DNA of 64,000 nt from Halpernia frigidisoli. GTDB lineage: Bacteria > Bacteroidota > Bacteroidia > Flavobacteriales > Weeksellaceae. The notes under the pieces are model-generated. The model ran no database searches and was not told the DNA's origin. It saw nothing but the letters and a program-made list of their open reading frames with translations. Both the position numbers and the translations under genes were made by a program. The stretch covers positions 1 to 64,000 of the forward strand of contig NZ_FOQT01000004.1 in the NCBI RefSeq assembly GCF_900113805.1, written 5' to 3'. Positions 24,216 through 33,809 of the stretch are shown in pieces; position 1 is the stretch's first letter; each line of letters opens with the position of its first letter.

Positions 24216-24812
24216 TTAATTTTTAAGTTGTTCTACTTTTGCCAAAGGTTTAAAAATATATTTCTTGCCGTTTTGTAGATTTTCACAAAGATAATTCTTT
24301 TTAAGTTTCTCTAAAATTTTATAGTTTTGTTTTTTATAAAGAAAAATTTCTTCCTTCGACAGATACTCTATAAAAACTTCATTATCAGATAGATCGTCTT
24401 TATAAAAAAATTTTACGATTGGACCACTTGCCATAAAATTGGCTTTTGGGTTTCTGGAAAAACGAAAAATTTCTGGTTTCAATTCTTCAGAATAAACAGC
24501 TAGACTTTCATGAAGCATCTCACGAAATGTCTGTTTCCATTCCAAACCGTGAGGCGAAATTCTTTTATTTTTAAAATTATGAAAAGCTATCAAATGCGCA
24601 AGCTCATGCGTTAAAACAAAGAAAAATAATTCTGGCTGTAAATTGTGGTTGATCGTGATTTTATGCGAACCATCCCTTAATCTTTGATAATCTCCCAGTT
24701 TGCTGTTTCTCGCACGTGATATATGCAAATGAATTTGGTGAGAAGAAAACCAGATTTTTAAATAACCAAAAGCGGTTTCCGGCAAATATTTTTGAAGAAT
24801 TTCGGTGGACAT
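24216..24812 (-). CDS. SprT-like zinc metalloprotease domain protein
   Basis: A 198-residue protein with the zinc motif HELAH in VLTHELAHLIAFHNFKNK (about 67-84) and a following HGLEWKQTFREML segment. The SprT/Spartan fold is linked in eukaryotes to cleavage of DNA-protein crosslinks; the bacterial role is not settled. The C-terminal zinc ribbon looks degenerate, with only a single NYLCENLQNGKKY stretch. It sits between the TolC-like gene and manC with no gap on either side. Confidence 0.85.
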   Translation of the reverse strand: MSTEILQKYLPETAFGYLKIWFSSHQIHLHISRARNSKLGDYQRLRDGSHKITINHNLQPELFFFVLTHELAHLIAFHNFKNKRISPHGLEWKQTFREMLHESLAVYSEELKPEIFRFSRNPKANFMASGPIVKFFYKDDLSDNEVFIEYLSKEEIFLYKKQNYKILEKLKKNYLCENLQNGKKYIFKPLAKVEQLKN

Positions 24813-26150
24813 TTATAAGCTTAAAGGAATGCCTGCGTAGAAATTTAGCAATTTTAAACTAAAAAGGTAGTTGTATTTAGCTTGTGCAACAGAACCTTGC
24901 GCATTCGCAAGATTATTTCTTGCTACGCTGATGTCATAAATTGTAGTTCTTCCGGCATTATAACTTTTTTCTGCAAAATCAAGAGCCAAAGCGGTGCTTT
25001 TTTCTGCTTGAATAGACGAGATATAAATTTCATAATTACTTTCAGCGTCAAACTGTGCTTTTTGAACGTTCTCTTTTACGCTTTGCTTTTGAATCTGTAA
25101 GTTATTATTGGCAATATCTTCATTTATCTTAGATTGTTCTACCTGAAGACGCGTAATTCCTTTGTTAAAAATTGGAATATTTGCTGAAATACCAACTTGC
25201 TGTCCGAAATTATCTTTGCCCTGATTGAAGAAATTCACTTGCGGAATTTGATTTCCGTTTATAGATCTTGTACTCAATAATCTGAAATAAGACGTTCCAA
25301 ATCCTGCATTAGCCGAAATTGTTGGCCAAAATGAAGTTCTGACTATTTCTGTTTGTGCAGCTGCAGCTAAAATTCTGCTTTCCGCTGCTTTCACGACAGG
25401 CTGATTTTGAGTAGCTTTTTCCAAAACACTTTCCGCTGAATATAAAGGTGCATCCAATTTATCATCAACAGAAACATTGACTACCTCAAAATTTTTGTAA
25501 TCCGGCAGTTGCAAAAGTTGTGCAAGTGCAAATAAACTTCTACTAACATTGATTTCAGAAGTTTTTACGTTCTGCTTTTCTCTCGCCAAAGATGCGTCTG
25601 CTTCGGCAAAAATTGTCTTTGCGGTTGTTCCCACATCAGTTGTGATCTTTGCACGGTCATAAACTTTTTGAGCATTTTCTAAACTGCTTTGAGAAATTTT
25701 TACAATTTCCTTGTTCAGTAGAATAGTTAAATATTGCTGCGCAATTTGTAGAGAAATATCGTTTTTAGTGCTTTCGGTATCGAACATACTTGCTTCAACA
25801 TCATAATTGGATTTTCGGATTTGTTTTGCAAGTCTGCTGTGATTAAAAAGCAAAAGATCTGCACCTACATTGACGCTATTATTGAAATTGTCATTTCTAT
25901 TTGTAACCCCAAAAATATCTCTTCCTTGACCGAAACTTGAACCAATTGCTGCAGTTCCTGAAACTGAAGGCAGATATTGGCGTTTTGCAATTGTTAGATT
26001 AACATTTTCATTTTTACTGTTGAGATCACGTTGTAAAACCTGCAGATTATTTTGCATAGCATAATTTACACATTCCTGCAAAGTCCACTGTTTTTGCGCA
26101 AATGCAAAAGCAGAGGAACAAATTAAAGAAAATATAATTATTTTTTTCAT
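24813..26150 (-). CDS. TolC-family outer-membrane efflux protein
   Basis: A 445-residue outer-membrane channel. The ATG at 26150 begins a signal peptide MKKIIIFSLICSSAFAFAQ and mature protein WTLQECVNYAMQNN; the longer open frame adds 30 unlikely residues. Two OEP repeats are visible with long alpha-helical, Gln/Ala-rich stretches (VARNNLANAQGSVAQAKYN near the end). Such channels normally pair with a membrane-fusion protein and an inner-membrane pump, which are not encoded nearby. It may serve pumps encoded elsewhere. Confidence 0.9.
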   Translation of the reverse strand: MKKIIIFSLICSSAFAFAQKQWTLQECVNYAMQNNLQVLQRDLNSKNENVNLTIAKRQYLPSVSGTAAIGSSFGQGRDIFGVTNRNDNFNNSVNVGADLLLFNHSRLAKQIRKSNYDVEASMFDTESTKNDISLQIAQQYLTILLNKEIVKISQSSLENAQKVYDRAKITTDVGTTAKTIFAEADASLAREKQNVKTSEINVSRSLFALAQLLQLPDYKNFEVVNVSVDDKLDAPLYSAESVLEKATQNQPVVKAAESRILAAAAQTEIVRTSFWPTISANAGFGTSYFRLLSTRSINGNQIPQVNFFNQGKDNFGQQVGISANIPIFNKGITRLQVEQSKINEDIANNNLQIQKQSVKENVQKAQFDAESNYEIYISSIQAEKSTALALDFAEKSYNAGRTTIYDISVARNNLANAQGSVAQAKYNYLFSLKLLNFYAGIPLSL

Positions 26151-26220
26151 GGTTGGTTTTAGAGAATAAGTTGAGTTTTTTAACGAAATGTTACATTTAA
26201 AATAAAATTTCGATTTTATC

Positions 26221-28011
26221 TCAAACGTCGATAATCCCAAACTTCTTCATCAAGTAAATAGCGTTCATGCTTTTTGTAACGCCATTGTTGAGTTTGTAAT
26301 CCGTTAACAATTCACCGTTTTCATTTTGAAGTTCGAAGCAGTAATTTTTAATTTTTAATGGAAATTTCTCTTCAATTTTTGTTAATTCTAAATCGTGAGT
26401 GGCAATTAAGCAGGAAAAAAGAGTAGAAGATTTCATTAATTTTTCTAAAAATAATTCTGAACCCGTCAATTTATCCTGAGAATTTGTTCCCTTTAAAATC
26501 TCATCTAAAATGATAAATTGTGGCGTACCTTTTTCTAAATTTTCTACCAAACTTCTCAATCTTAAAATTTCTGCATTAAAATAAGAAGTGCCGTCATTTA
26601 AAGAATCGCTTGTTCGCATCGAAGTAAATAAATTCATCGGAATAAATGAAAATTCTTCCGCAGCAACCGGACAACCGTTCATTGCTAGAACCAAATTAAT
26701 GCCGACAGTTCGTAAAAAGGTACTTTTCCCCGTCATATTTGCGCCGGTAATAATTGAAATTTCAGTTTCAGAATTAATTCTAAAATCATTAGAAACTACA
26801 TTTTCATTAAATAAAAGCGGATGAACTAATTTTTCTGCTTTCAATTTTTCACCGGAAATTTCAACTTCTGGAAAAATATAACGTGGATTTTTATATCTAA
26901 AAATTCCCAAAGAAATTAAGGCTTCAAATTCTGAAAAAGCATCAAACCATTGCGGTAAATACTGCTCGATATTTTTAATTTGCTTCTCAATTTTCATGGC
27001 GAAATTGAGTTTCCACAAGAAAAAGTTATTTAAAATTAAACCAATATTGCTGTGCGCGCTTTCGTAATTTCTTAAAAGTCTTCCGAGTTTTTCAATTTCT
27101 TTTCGGGAAGATTTACTTTTACCAGAAATAAATTTACTTTGAAGTTGAACGTTTAATTTCTGCTCAAAATTTTCATTTTCAATATGTGAAAAAATAGATA
27201 GAAACTGTTCATATTGCGAAGAATTAAATTCTAATGTGGAAGAAATATTGTCGATTTTTTTGCCATAATGATTTAAAGTAAATCTTGAAATTACTAAAAT
27301 TCCAGCAAAGATCAGACTTAAATAAAGTCCGGAAATAGTGATAAATATTAACGAAATCAAAACGCCAATAGTAAGAATCGGAACAAGAATTACCGCAACA
27401 TCTGCAAGTGGTTCTTTTTCAAATTCCTGTTGAATGGTTTCCGGATGATCTATTCTTCCATTAATTTCAAGTGATTTTGCTAAAGTCAAAAAATGAATAT
27501 TCCATTTTATTTTTTTGGAAAGTTCCTGAATGGATTTCTGTTTTTGAATGATTTTTTCTTTTTCTAAACTTAAGTTTAGAAGAAAACTTCTCAATTTATT
27601 TTTGCCTAAAACCGTTTCGCAATAATTGAGATAACTAAAAAGAGAGTTTTTCCCTAAGACGTCCAGATCTTTTGCAAAGGAATGATCATCAACGTTTTCT
27701 TCGAAATTTAAACCTGTTTCGAATTCAGTTTTTGTAATTATTTGATTTCCGACATGCAGATAATTTTTGATGAATAATAACTGCTGCTTAACATTAACCA
27801 AGAAAAAACCCAAAATGAAAAATAAAACAACGAAGAAAATCCCAAGATATAAATGGATTTTTAAAGCACTTTCAAAAATGTAATATTGAAGTAAAAAGTA
27901 AGTTAACGCAAGGAAAATTGCAACTCTAAACCAACCTAAAATACTTTGTTTTTTCTTTATTTTTTGTAATTCAATTTTCTTCTCAGAAAGCAATAAATTT
28001 AAATCTTCCAT
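26221..28011 (-). CDS. Membrane-anchored MutS-like ATPase
   Basis: A 596-residue protein. Two N-terminal helices (about 26-46 and 52-72) and another pair in the middle (about 207-245) place it in the membrane. The C-terminal half is the MutS core and ABC ATPase: Walker A in ITGANMTGKSTFLRTVG, TSMRTSDSLNDGTSYFNAE, Walker B in FIILDEILKGTNSQD, and the His switch in IATHDLE. Mismatch-recognition domain I and the connector are missing, so it is not MutS1. Function is unknown; sequestration in the membrane argues against classic mismatch repair. Confidence 0.88.
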   Translation of the reverse strand: MEDLNLLLSEKKIELQKIKKKQSILGWFRVAIFLALTYFLLQYYIFESALKIHLYLGIFFVVLFFILGFFLVNVKQQLLFIKNYLHVGNQIITKTEFETGLNFEENVDDHSFAKDLDVLGKNSLFSYLNYCETVLGKNKLRSFLLNLSLEKEKIIQKQKSIQELSKKIKWNIHFLTLAKSLEINGRIDHPETIQQEFEKEPLADVAVILVPILTIGVLISLIFITISGLYLSLIFAGILVISRFTLNHYGKKIDNISSTLEFNSSQYEQFLSIFSHIENENFEQKLNVQLQSKFISGKSKSSRKEIEKLGRLLRNYESAHSNIGLILNNFFLWKLNFAMKIEKQIKNIEQYLPQWFDAFSEFEALISLGIFRYKNPRYIFPEVEISGEKLKAEKLVHPLLFNENVVSNDFRINSETEISIITGANMTGKSTFLRTVGINLVLAMNGCPVAAEEFSFIPMNLFTSMRTSDSLNDGTSYFNAEILRLRSLVENLEKGTPQFIILDEILKGTNSQDKLTGSELFLEKLMKSSTLFSCLIATHDLELTKIEEKFPLKIKNYCFELQNENGELLTDYKLNNGVTKSMNAIYLMKKFGIIDV

Positions 28012-28015
28012 TAAA

Positions 28016-28402
28016 TTATACTTTCTTTAATTCACCGATTCTGGTAATTATTGGCAAAGCAAAAACGCCGCTTTTCTGCAAATAATTTTCATAACCCGTA
28101 ATTGCTTTTTGCTGGAAATTTTCATTTTTGTCGGTTTTCCAATGGAAATAAAATAGATTTCCAATCAATAGAAAATAATCAACGTGATTGCGATCTTCAA
28201 GATCTAAAACCATTTGTTTCATTTCATCTGTAGAGATTTCTGCATAAGTTTTGAAATCCATTTTGAAAATATCGCGAAGTGCAACGTCAAAATCAAGGTC
28301 TTTTTCCATTAAACTTTCCTCCGGTTTTCCCAAAAGTAATTTTTCCAAAGAAGCGGAAAGTTGGCGCACCAAACGAAGTGTAAAGTCTTTATCTTGAATC
28401 AT
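28016..28402 (-). CDS. Conserved hypothetical protein
   Basis: A 128-residue soluble, mainly helical protein with no signal or membrane segment. The N-terminus DKDFTLRLVRQLSASLEKLLLGK is reminiscent of the DUF6483 family start, but I am not certain. Acidic and basic residues alternate through the middle (DEMKQMVLDLEDR). It lies 4 bases upstream of the membrane MutS-like gene, in the same direction, so the two are likely one transcript and may act together. Confidence 0.7.
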   Translation of the reverse strand: MIQDKDFTLRLVRQLSASLEKLLLGKPEESLMEKDLDFDVALRDIFKMDFKTYAEISTDEMKQMVLDLEDRNHVDYFLLIGNLFYFHWKTDKNENFQQKAITGYENYLQKSGVFALPIITRIGELKKV

Positions 28403-28604
28403 AAATGTAATTTAAATGTAATTGCAAATGTAAAATTTTGAGATTTAATATTGGATTCTATTATTTAAAATTTTAAACACAGAGGTCGCGAAGTTTTTTT
28501 AACATTATTGAATTCATTTTAAGGTCGCAGAGGCGTTTCACTTACCAGAGTAAAAAACCGTATATTTAAAATCTAAATATTTTTAGAAATAGTATTGTAT
28601 TGAA

Positions 28605-29060
28605 ATGAATGCCTACGAGGAACTCTTTAAAAAAGAAATTCATAAAGTTAAAAACTTAGGAATTAAATTTAACAATCCTTTAAATTTAGCGGAAATTAAT
28701 GCGCTTGAACTAAAGTCAAACTGTAAGTTTCCTTCCGATCTCATTGATTTTTACCAATATTGTGATGGTTTTGAAACCGATGATTATTTATTTAGAATAT
28801 TACCTTTAAAAGAATTGATTGAATGTAAGGAAGAATTTTCAGAATGCATTTTTCATTTTGCAGAATACATAATAAGAAGTGATGTTTGGCTATTAAATTT
28901 AGAAAATTTTAAAAAATATGAAATTTTAAATAACGACCACAATAGTAAAGAATTAACAAAACATAGTAATTCAATTTTAGAATTCGTTAAATCATATTTA
29001 AATGGTGGACTTTTTGGTGAAAATGAAATTAATAATTTTTGGAATAGAAAAAAAAATTAG
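28605..29060 (+). CDS. SMI1/KNR4 (SUKH) family protein, possible orphan immunity
   Basis: A 151-residue soluble acidic protein. ALELKSNCKFPSDLIDFYQYCDGFE (33-57) and IIRSDVWLLNLENF match the SUKH/SMI1-KNR4 fold used by many immunity proteins against nuclease toxins. No toxin gene lies next to it: its neighbours are a housekeeping-like gene pair and a convergent transporter. Base composition is AT-richer than flanking genes. It may be a leftover or protective orphan immunity gene. Confidence 0.75.
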   Translation: MNAYEELFKKEIHKVKNLGIKFNNPLNLAEINALELKSNCKFPSDLIDFYQYCDGFETDDYLFRILPLKELIECKEEFSECIFHFAEYIIRSDVWLLNLENFKKYEILNNDHNSKELTKHSNSILEFVKSYLNGGLFGENEINNFWNRKKN

Positions 29061-29097
29061 TCTTTTAAAGAAATCCAAAAATATCCATTTCAATTTT

Positions 29098-30501
29098 TTA
29101 AGCAAAAAACAAATATGCCAAAATCACAGAAGTAATCACGCCAACCAAATCTGCCAAAAGCATTGCAGTAACTGCATATCTTGTGTTTTTAATTCCAACT
29201 GCGCCAAAATAAACGGCAATTACGTAAAATGTAGTATCTGAACTTCCCTGTAAAATGGCGGATAATTTTCCTTGAAAACTGTCTGGGCCGAAAGTCGTCA
29301 TTGTATCGACCATCATTCCGCGCGCGCCAGAACCGGAAAGTGGTTTTATTAAAGCAGTTGGAAGTCCGTCAACAAAACGTGTGTCAAGATTTGCCAAATT
29401 TGCTAAATATTTCATGCCGTCAATTATTACGTCAAAAACGCCTGAAGTTCTTAACAAAGAAATAGCGATCAACATTCCCACCAAATAAGGAATGATTTTT
29501 ACCGAAACCCAAAAACCTTCTTTTGCGCCGTCGATAAAAGCATCAAAGACATTAATTTTTTTGTAAAGTGCGCCCAAAACTATTGCGATAAAAATGAGCA
29601 AAATAATTCCGCTGCTTAAAACTTTGCTGAAATTATCTAAATCTTCTTTGTTTAATCTTACCAAATAAACGACCAATAGTGCAATTATTGCAGAAATCCC
29701 ACCGACATAAGCAATCACGACAGGCTGAAATAAATTGATTTTTTGATGAATTGAAACAACAATCATTGCTGCTAAAGTCGCCGCAAAAGTCGCCATCATG
29801 CATGGTAGAAAAATATCAGTTGGCGTCACGGAATGCATTGAAGCACGGATTGCGATAATTGAAACCGGAATTAAAGTCATTCCGCCTGCGTGCAAACAGA
29901 GAAACATAATTTGCGAATTGCTCGCGCGTTCTTTGTCGGGATTTAAAGTTTGCAAACTTTCCATGGCTTTTAAACCAAAAGGCGTCGCAGCATTATCTAA
30001 ACCTAATAAATTAGCGGAAAAGTTTAAAAGCATGTGTCCAAAAGCAGGATGGTTTTTAGGTATTTCAGGAAATAATTTTGAGAAAAATGGCTGAATCATT
30101 CGGCTTAAAAGGCTGATTCCGCCGGCTCTTTCTGCAATTGCCATGAAACCCATAAACAAGGTCATTATTCCGATTAAACCGATACAAATATTGACGGCAG
30201 TTTGGCTCGTTCCAATCACACCGTCGGTTTCCTGAATTCTGTAAACTGTTGCTTCGGTTTTATCTTTATTTAATTTATACTGAATTCTGCCGTCTGCAAA
30301 ATTTGGATTTTTGTTTAAATTATTTAAAATTATTGGCGAAAGTTGGGTAGATTTTTTAGTGGCAATTTGAATGGTATCGCCACCTTTTCCTACGACCATA
30401 TCGTTGAAAATAGTGCCGTAATTATTGGATGAAATATATTTTATTCCCGCAATCGAAATTGCAATAATGATAAATGCTGACCAAATTCTGCTTAAAACCA
30501 T
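29098..30501 (-). CDS. Nucleoside-recognition (SpmA/SpmB-like fusion) membrane protein
   Basis: A 467-residue protein with about ten helices, combining two 'Gate' nucleoside-recognition modules as in SpmA and SpmB. LLNFSANLLGLDNAATPFGL (about 160-179) belongs to the SpmA-like half and GARGMMVDTMTTFGPDSFQG with GSSDTTFYVIAVYFGAVGIK to the SpmB-like half. In spore formers these affect core dehydration; in non-sporulating Bacteroidota the fusion has no proven substrate. The gene name spmAB would describe homology, not function. Confidence 0.85.
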   Translation of the reverse strand: MVLSRIWSAFIIIAISIAGIKYISSNNYGTIFNDMVVGKGGDTIQIATKKSTQLSPIILNNLNKNPNFADGRIQYKLNKDKTEATVYRIQETDGVIGTSQTAVNICIGLIGIMTLFMGFMAIAERAGGISLLSRMIQPFFSKLFPEIPKNHPAFGHMLLNFSANLLGLDNAATPFGLKAMESLQTLNPDKERASNSQIMFLCLHAGGMTLIPVSIIAIRASMHSVTPTDIFLPCMMATFAATLAAMIVVSIHQKINLFQPVVIAYVGGISAIIALLVVYLVRLNKEDLDNFSKVLSSGIILLIFIAIVLGALYKKINVFDAFIDGAKEGFWVSVKIIPYLVGMLIAISLLRTSGVFDVIIDGMKYLANLANLDTRFVDGLPTALIKPLSGSGARGMMVDTMTTFGPDSFQGKLSAILQGSSDTTFYVIAVYFGAVGIKNTRYAVTAMLLADLVGVITSVILAYLFFA

Positions 30502-30547
30502 TCAATAAAATTTAGGTAAAAATAAGTTATTTTTTTAAGTAAATAAA

Positions 30548-32263
30548 TTAGGGAATTCTATAAATCGGATATTGATTCAATGATTTTTCAAAATATTTTG
30601 AATTGCGGTAAATCCAATCCAATTGTGCGCTTCCGTTTTTTGCAAAGGCGGAATCTTCGGTTTTTTTCTTTTCGAAATTTTGCTTTAAAGTTGGGTTTTC
30701 CTTTAAAAGTTTTTCTGCGGTATCTTCAAAAACATAAGCCGAAAAGTATTCTTTTTGACCTAAAAATGAATCAAAATAATTCCAATTGAAGAAAGAATCT
30801 ACTGCTGCTGGTTCCAATGTTTCGAGCAAATATTTCACGCCATTTTGTTTTAAAGGAATTAAATAATCTCCTTTTTTAAATTGAACTTTTTCGTTGGTTG
30901 TTGAAACATCAGTATTAGAATGCAAATAATGACCTTCGTAAGGTTTCGAAACTGTTTTAAAATCTTTAATTTTATAAGATTGAACGGTAATTAAACTGTC
31001 ACTTTTTAAAACTGAAAATTGAATATTATTTCTTTTTAAATTATTTAAAACCTGCCATTCAGATTGCGGAACAATGTAATAACTTGGAATTATAATTTCT
31101 TTCGTCGATTTGTACGTATCGTAATATTTAATTTTTTTCGTGTAAGGTTTTGTGCGATCGTAGAATAATCTTGGGAATCCAGAAATTGCGCTTGGCCTCA
31201 TACCATCTTCAAAACCTTTAAAATCAATTGTTTTAAATTTTGTAGAATCTATTGCAAACTGAATTGAATAAGATTTTTCTGGCAAATATTGTTCTAAGTT
31301 TTTTTGCCTTAGTTCTTTGATTTTTAAATAGTTGTGATCAGTATAATTGATGTAACTTAACATGTTTTCATAAGTTACTTTCACGCGATCCTTGTAGGGT
31401 TTCAGCATGTGTGTTTCGGGAATTGTTCCGATCGTATTAAACAAAGATGTGTAACCTGTGGAATATCTCGGTGAATCCATAAACTGCGTGAAACCTTTTA
31501 GCGGCGATTCGCCTTCAACTTCAACATAAGGAATTGGGTCAATATTTTTCTTTCTTAAATCTTTTACGATCCAATCAGTCATTTCGCCGTGGTAAAAATT
31601 TCCAAGAATATTTCCCAAACGTTCTTTATTAGTCAAAATATAGGTTAAAGTATATTGATAATCAGCACCATCGCTTACATGATTATCAATAAGAACGTCA
31701 GGATTTAAGATGTGAAATATCTCTTGAAAACTCGCAGAATTTTTAGAATCAGTTTTAATAAAATCTCTATTTAAATCTAAATTTCTTGCATTCCCACGGA
31801 AACCATATTCTTCTGGCCCATTTTGATTGGCTCTGGAAAAACTGCCACGGTTCAACATTCCGCCAATATTGTAAACTTCTATGGCTGCAATAATTGTATT
31901 TTTTGGCGCTTTCAGTTTTCCTGTGGCGTAATCGCGCATCATCATCATTGTGGCGTCAATTCCGTCTGGTTCGCCCGGATGAATGCCATTATTAATTAAT
32001 ATTACTGCTTTGTTTTTAAAATCTGTTGGATTGAAGTTTTTATCTGGATTAAAAATGACCAATCTTAAAGGTTCATTAGAATCAGTTAAACCAAATTGCA
32101 AAACTTTAATTTTATCAAAATTCTGGGCTAAATTATCATAATAATTGACCGTTTCCTGATAAGTCGCAGATTGATTGCCGTTGCCTTTTTCAAACAGTGT
32201 AAGGTATTGGTTTTGAAAAAACAAACCGATTGAAAGAAATAGAAATAAGTATTTTAATTTCAT
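30548..32263 (-). CDS. M14-family zinc carboxypeptidase, exported
   Basis: A 571-residue protein with a signal peptide (MKLKYLFLFLSIGLFFQNQY). Zinc ligands are in NNGIHPGEPDGIDATMMMMR (His and Glu, about 92-111) and LIDNHVSDGADYQ (His). The catalytic Glu may be in TIPETHMLKPYK. RNLDLNRDF is the substrate arginine segment. The C-terminal 220 residues are a family-specific extension without known fold. It probably trims peptides in the periplasm or at the surface. Confidence 0.88.
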   Translation of the reverse strand: MKLKYLFLFLSIGLFFQNQYLTLFEKGNGNQSATYQETVNYYDNLAQNFDKIKVLQFGLTDSNEPLRLVIFNPDKNFNPTDFKNKAVILINNGIHPGEPDGIDATMMMMRDYATGKLKAPKNTIIAAIEVYNIGGMLNRGSFSRANQNGPEEYGFRGNARNLDLNRDFIKTDSKNSASFQEIFHILNPDVLIDNHVSDGADYQYTLTYILTNKERLGNILGNFYHGEMTDWIVKDLRKKNIDPIPYVEVEGESPLKGFTQFMDSPRYSTGYTSLFNTIGTIPETHMLKPYKDRVKVTYENMLSYINYTDHNYLKIKELRQKNLEQYLPEKSYSIQFAIDSTKFKTIDFKGFEDGMRPSAISGFPRLFYDRTKPYTKKIKYYDTYKSTKEIIIPSYYIVPQSEWQVLNNLKRNNIQFSVLKSDSLITVQSYKIKDFKTVSKPYEGHYLHSNTDVSTTNEKVQFKKGDYLIPLKQNGVKYLLETLEPAAVDSFFNWNYFDSFLGQKEYFSAYVFEDTAEKLLKENPTLKQNFEKKKTEDSAFAKNGSAQLDWIYRNSKYFEKSLNQYPIYRIP

Positions 32264-32312
32264 GGAATTATATTTTTTTTAATAAATTTTAGGATAATTT
32301 ATTGGTGATAAT

Positions 32313-32822
32313 TTAATTTTCTAAATAAACCAAACTTCCCTCAAAATTATCATTTACATCTTTTAAAACTTTAGCATCTTTTGTCTTCTCTTTTAATTTT
32401 CCAATAAAAAAAGAAGTTTCAAAAAACTGACGGTGAATTCCCGGCAGCATCACCATGAAAAAATCCATCCCAAATTTATTGTTATGAAGATCCATTTTCT
32501 TTTGCAAAGGCTTATTTGGAAAGAGTTCTTCGTGAAGATCGGTCATTTTTTTTGTGAAATTTAATGACTTTTCTGGCGAAGAAATTTTGCAGCAATACAT
32601 CATAATTAAGCAACACCAAAGCGCGTGGCGAAAAGCATTGCCATCACCGTCGTTCGAGTTTGTTTTTGGATATTCTTTCTTTGCAATATTAAAAGTTTTA
32701 ATAGTTGCATAAAAAGAAATTAAAGTAAACAAAGGATGTTTTAAAAACAAAAGAATGAGTTTCCACAGTTTTTCAAAAGTGAGTGAGCGTAATGAATTAT
32801 ATATTATTTTAAAAATTTTCAT
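32313..32822 (-). CDS. DUF6973-like protein
   Basis: A 169-residue protein with an N-terminal hydrophobic stretch (about 22-45). The motif NDGDGNAFRHALWCCLIMMYC (57-77) matches the G-x-x-x-AFRHA-x-W signature of DUF6973, a family found among Bacteroidota. LHEELFPNKPLQKKMDLHNNKFG follows. Conserved His and Asp residues could bind a metal, but no activity is known. A terminator (32829-32852) separates it from accD upstream, so it is probably transcribed on its own. Confidence 0.72.
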   Translation of the reverse strand: MKIFKIIYNSLRSLTFEKLWKLILLFLKHPLFTLISFYATIKTFNIAKKEYPKTNSNDGDGNAFRHALWCCLIMMYCCKISSPEKSLNFTKKMTDLHEELFPNKPLQKKMDLHNNKFGMDFFMVMLPGIHRQFFETSFFIGKLKEKTKDAKVLKDVNDNFEGSLVYLEN

Positions 32823-32828
32823 AAAAGA

Positions 32829-32852
32829 AATCTCTCCGGTAAAAGAGAGATT
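32829..32852 (-). terminator. Terminator after accD
   Basis: AATCTCTC/GAGAGATT stem with an 8-base loop, followed on the minus strand by TTCTTTT. It lies 28 bases past the accD stop. Confidence 0.7.
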
Positions 32853-32879
32853 GTCAATAAGTTAAGTAATAAATTTGCT

Positions 32880-33731
32880 TTATGCGTTCGTTAAAAGTCT
32901 CACAGTTTGCGACACTTTTTCTTTAATTTCTGTTCGCTTAACAATAAAATCTACAAAGCCTTTTTCCTGTAAAAATTCCGAGGTTTGAAAGCCTTCGGGC
33001 AAGTCTTTACCAATTGTTTCACGAATTACACGTGGACCAGCAAATCCGATCAAAGCGCCTGGTTCAGCCATTATAATATCGGCTGTCATCGCGAAAGAAG
33101 CGGTAATTCCACCAAATGTTGGATCACACAAATAAGCGATATAAAGTATACCTTCTTCTGATAACTGCGCTAGTTTTGACTGAACTTTTGCGAGCTGCAT
33201 TAATGAATATGTCGCTTCCTGCATTCTTGCGCCACCGGATTGAGAAATGATCATGTAAGGCAATTTCTTGTCAATACAGTAATCAACTGCTCTTCGAATT
33301 TTTTCACCCATAACAGAACCTAAAGATCCGCCGATAAATGAAAAATCCATACAGGAAATTACCATTTTAACGCCATTTACTTCACCAACTGCATTTCTTA
33401 TTGAATCTGTCAGTTTTGTTTTGGCTTTTACTTCCTTTAAACGGTCTGTGTAAGATTTTGTGTCTACAAATTTCAACATATCAATACTTTCAACATCAGC
33501 ATTTAATTCTTTGAATTTTGCGCCGTCGAAAAGCATATCAAAATATTCACGGCTTCCAATTCTCACATGAAAATCATCTTCCGGGGAAACATAATTATTT
33601 CTTTTAAGTTCCTCGTATTCAATCGTTTTGCCGGTTGGTGTTTTATGCCACAAACCTTTCGGAACGTCCTTTTTATCTTCCGTAGAAGTGGTGATATTTT
33701 TCGTCTTTCTCTTGAACCAGTCGAATGCCAT
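32880..33731 (-). CDS. accD: Acetyl-CoA carboxylase carboxyltransferase subunit beta
   Basis: A 283-residue subunit that with AccA moves the carboxyl group from biotin to acetyl-CoA, the first committed step of fatty-acid synthesis. Core motifs are [20 protein letters not shown] (about 164-183), [13 protein letters not shown] and [15 protein letters not shown]. The N-terminal zinc ribbon is gone: the four Cys seen in E. coli correspond to Thr31, Gly34, Ser49 and Asp52. Loss of the ribbon appears usual in flavobacteria. The fbaA gene lies upstream in the same direction. Confidence 0.95.
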   Translation of the reverse strand: MAFDWFKRKTKNITTSTEDKKDVPKGLWHKTPTGKTIEYEELKRNNYVSPEDDFHVRIGSREYFDMLFDGAKFKELNADVESIDMLKFVDTKSYTDRLKEVKAKTKLTDSIRNAVGEVNGVKMVISCMDFSFIGGSLGSVMGEKIRRAVDYCIDKKLPYMIISQSGGARMQEATYSLMQLAKVQSKLAQLSEEGILYIAYLCDPTFGGITASFAMTADIIMAEPGALIGFAGPRVIRETIGKDLPEGFQTSEFLQEKGFVDFIVKRTEIKEKVSQTVRLLTNA

Positions 33732-33809
33732 CTTTTAAATTTTAGATTTTAGATTTTGAATTTTAGATTTTAAATAATTTAAAATTTACAATCCATAATT
33801 TATAATTTC

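Noticed and set aside
28479-28556. Possible dispersed repeat (ACACAGAGGTCGCGAAG ... AAGGTCGCAGAGGCG)
   Set aside because: Only two short similar blocks, too degenerate to define ends or family.
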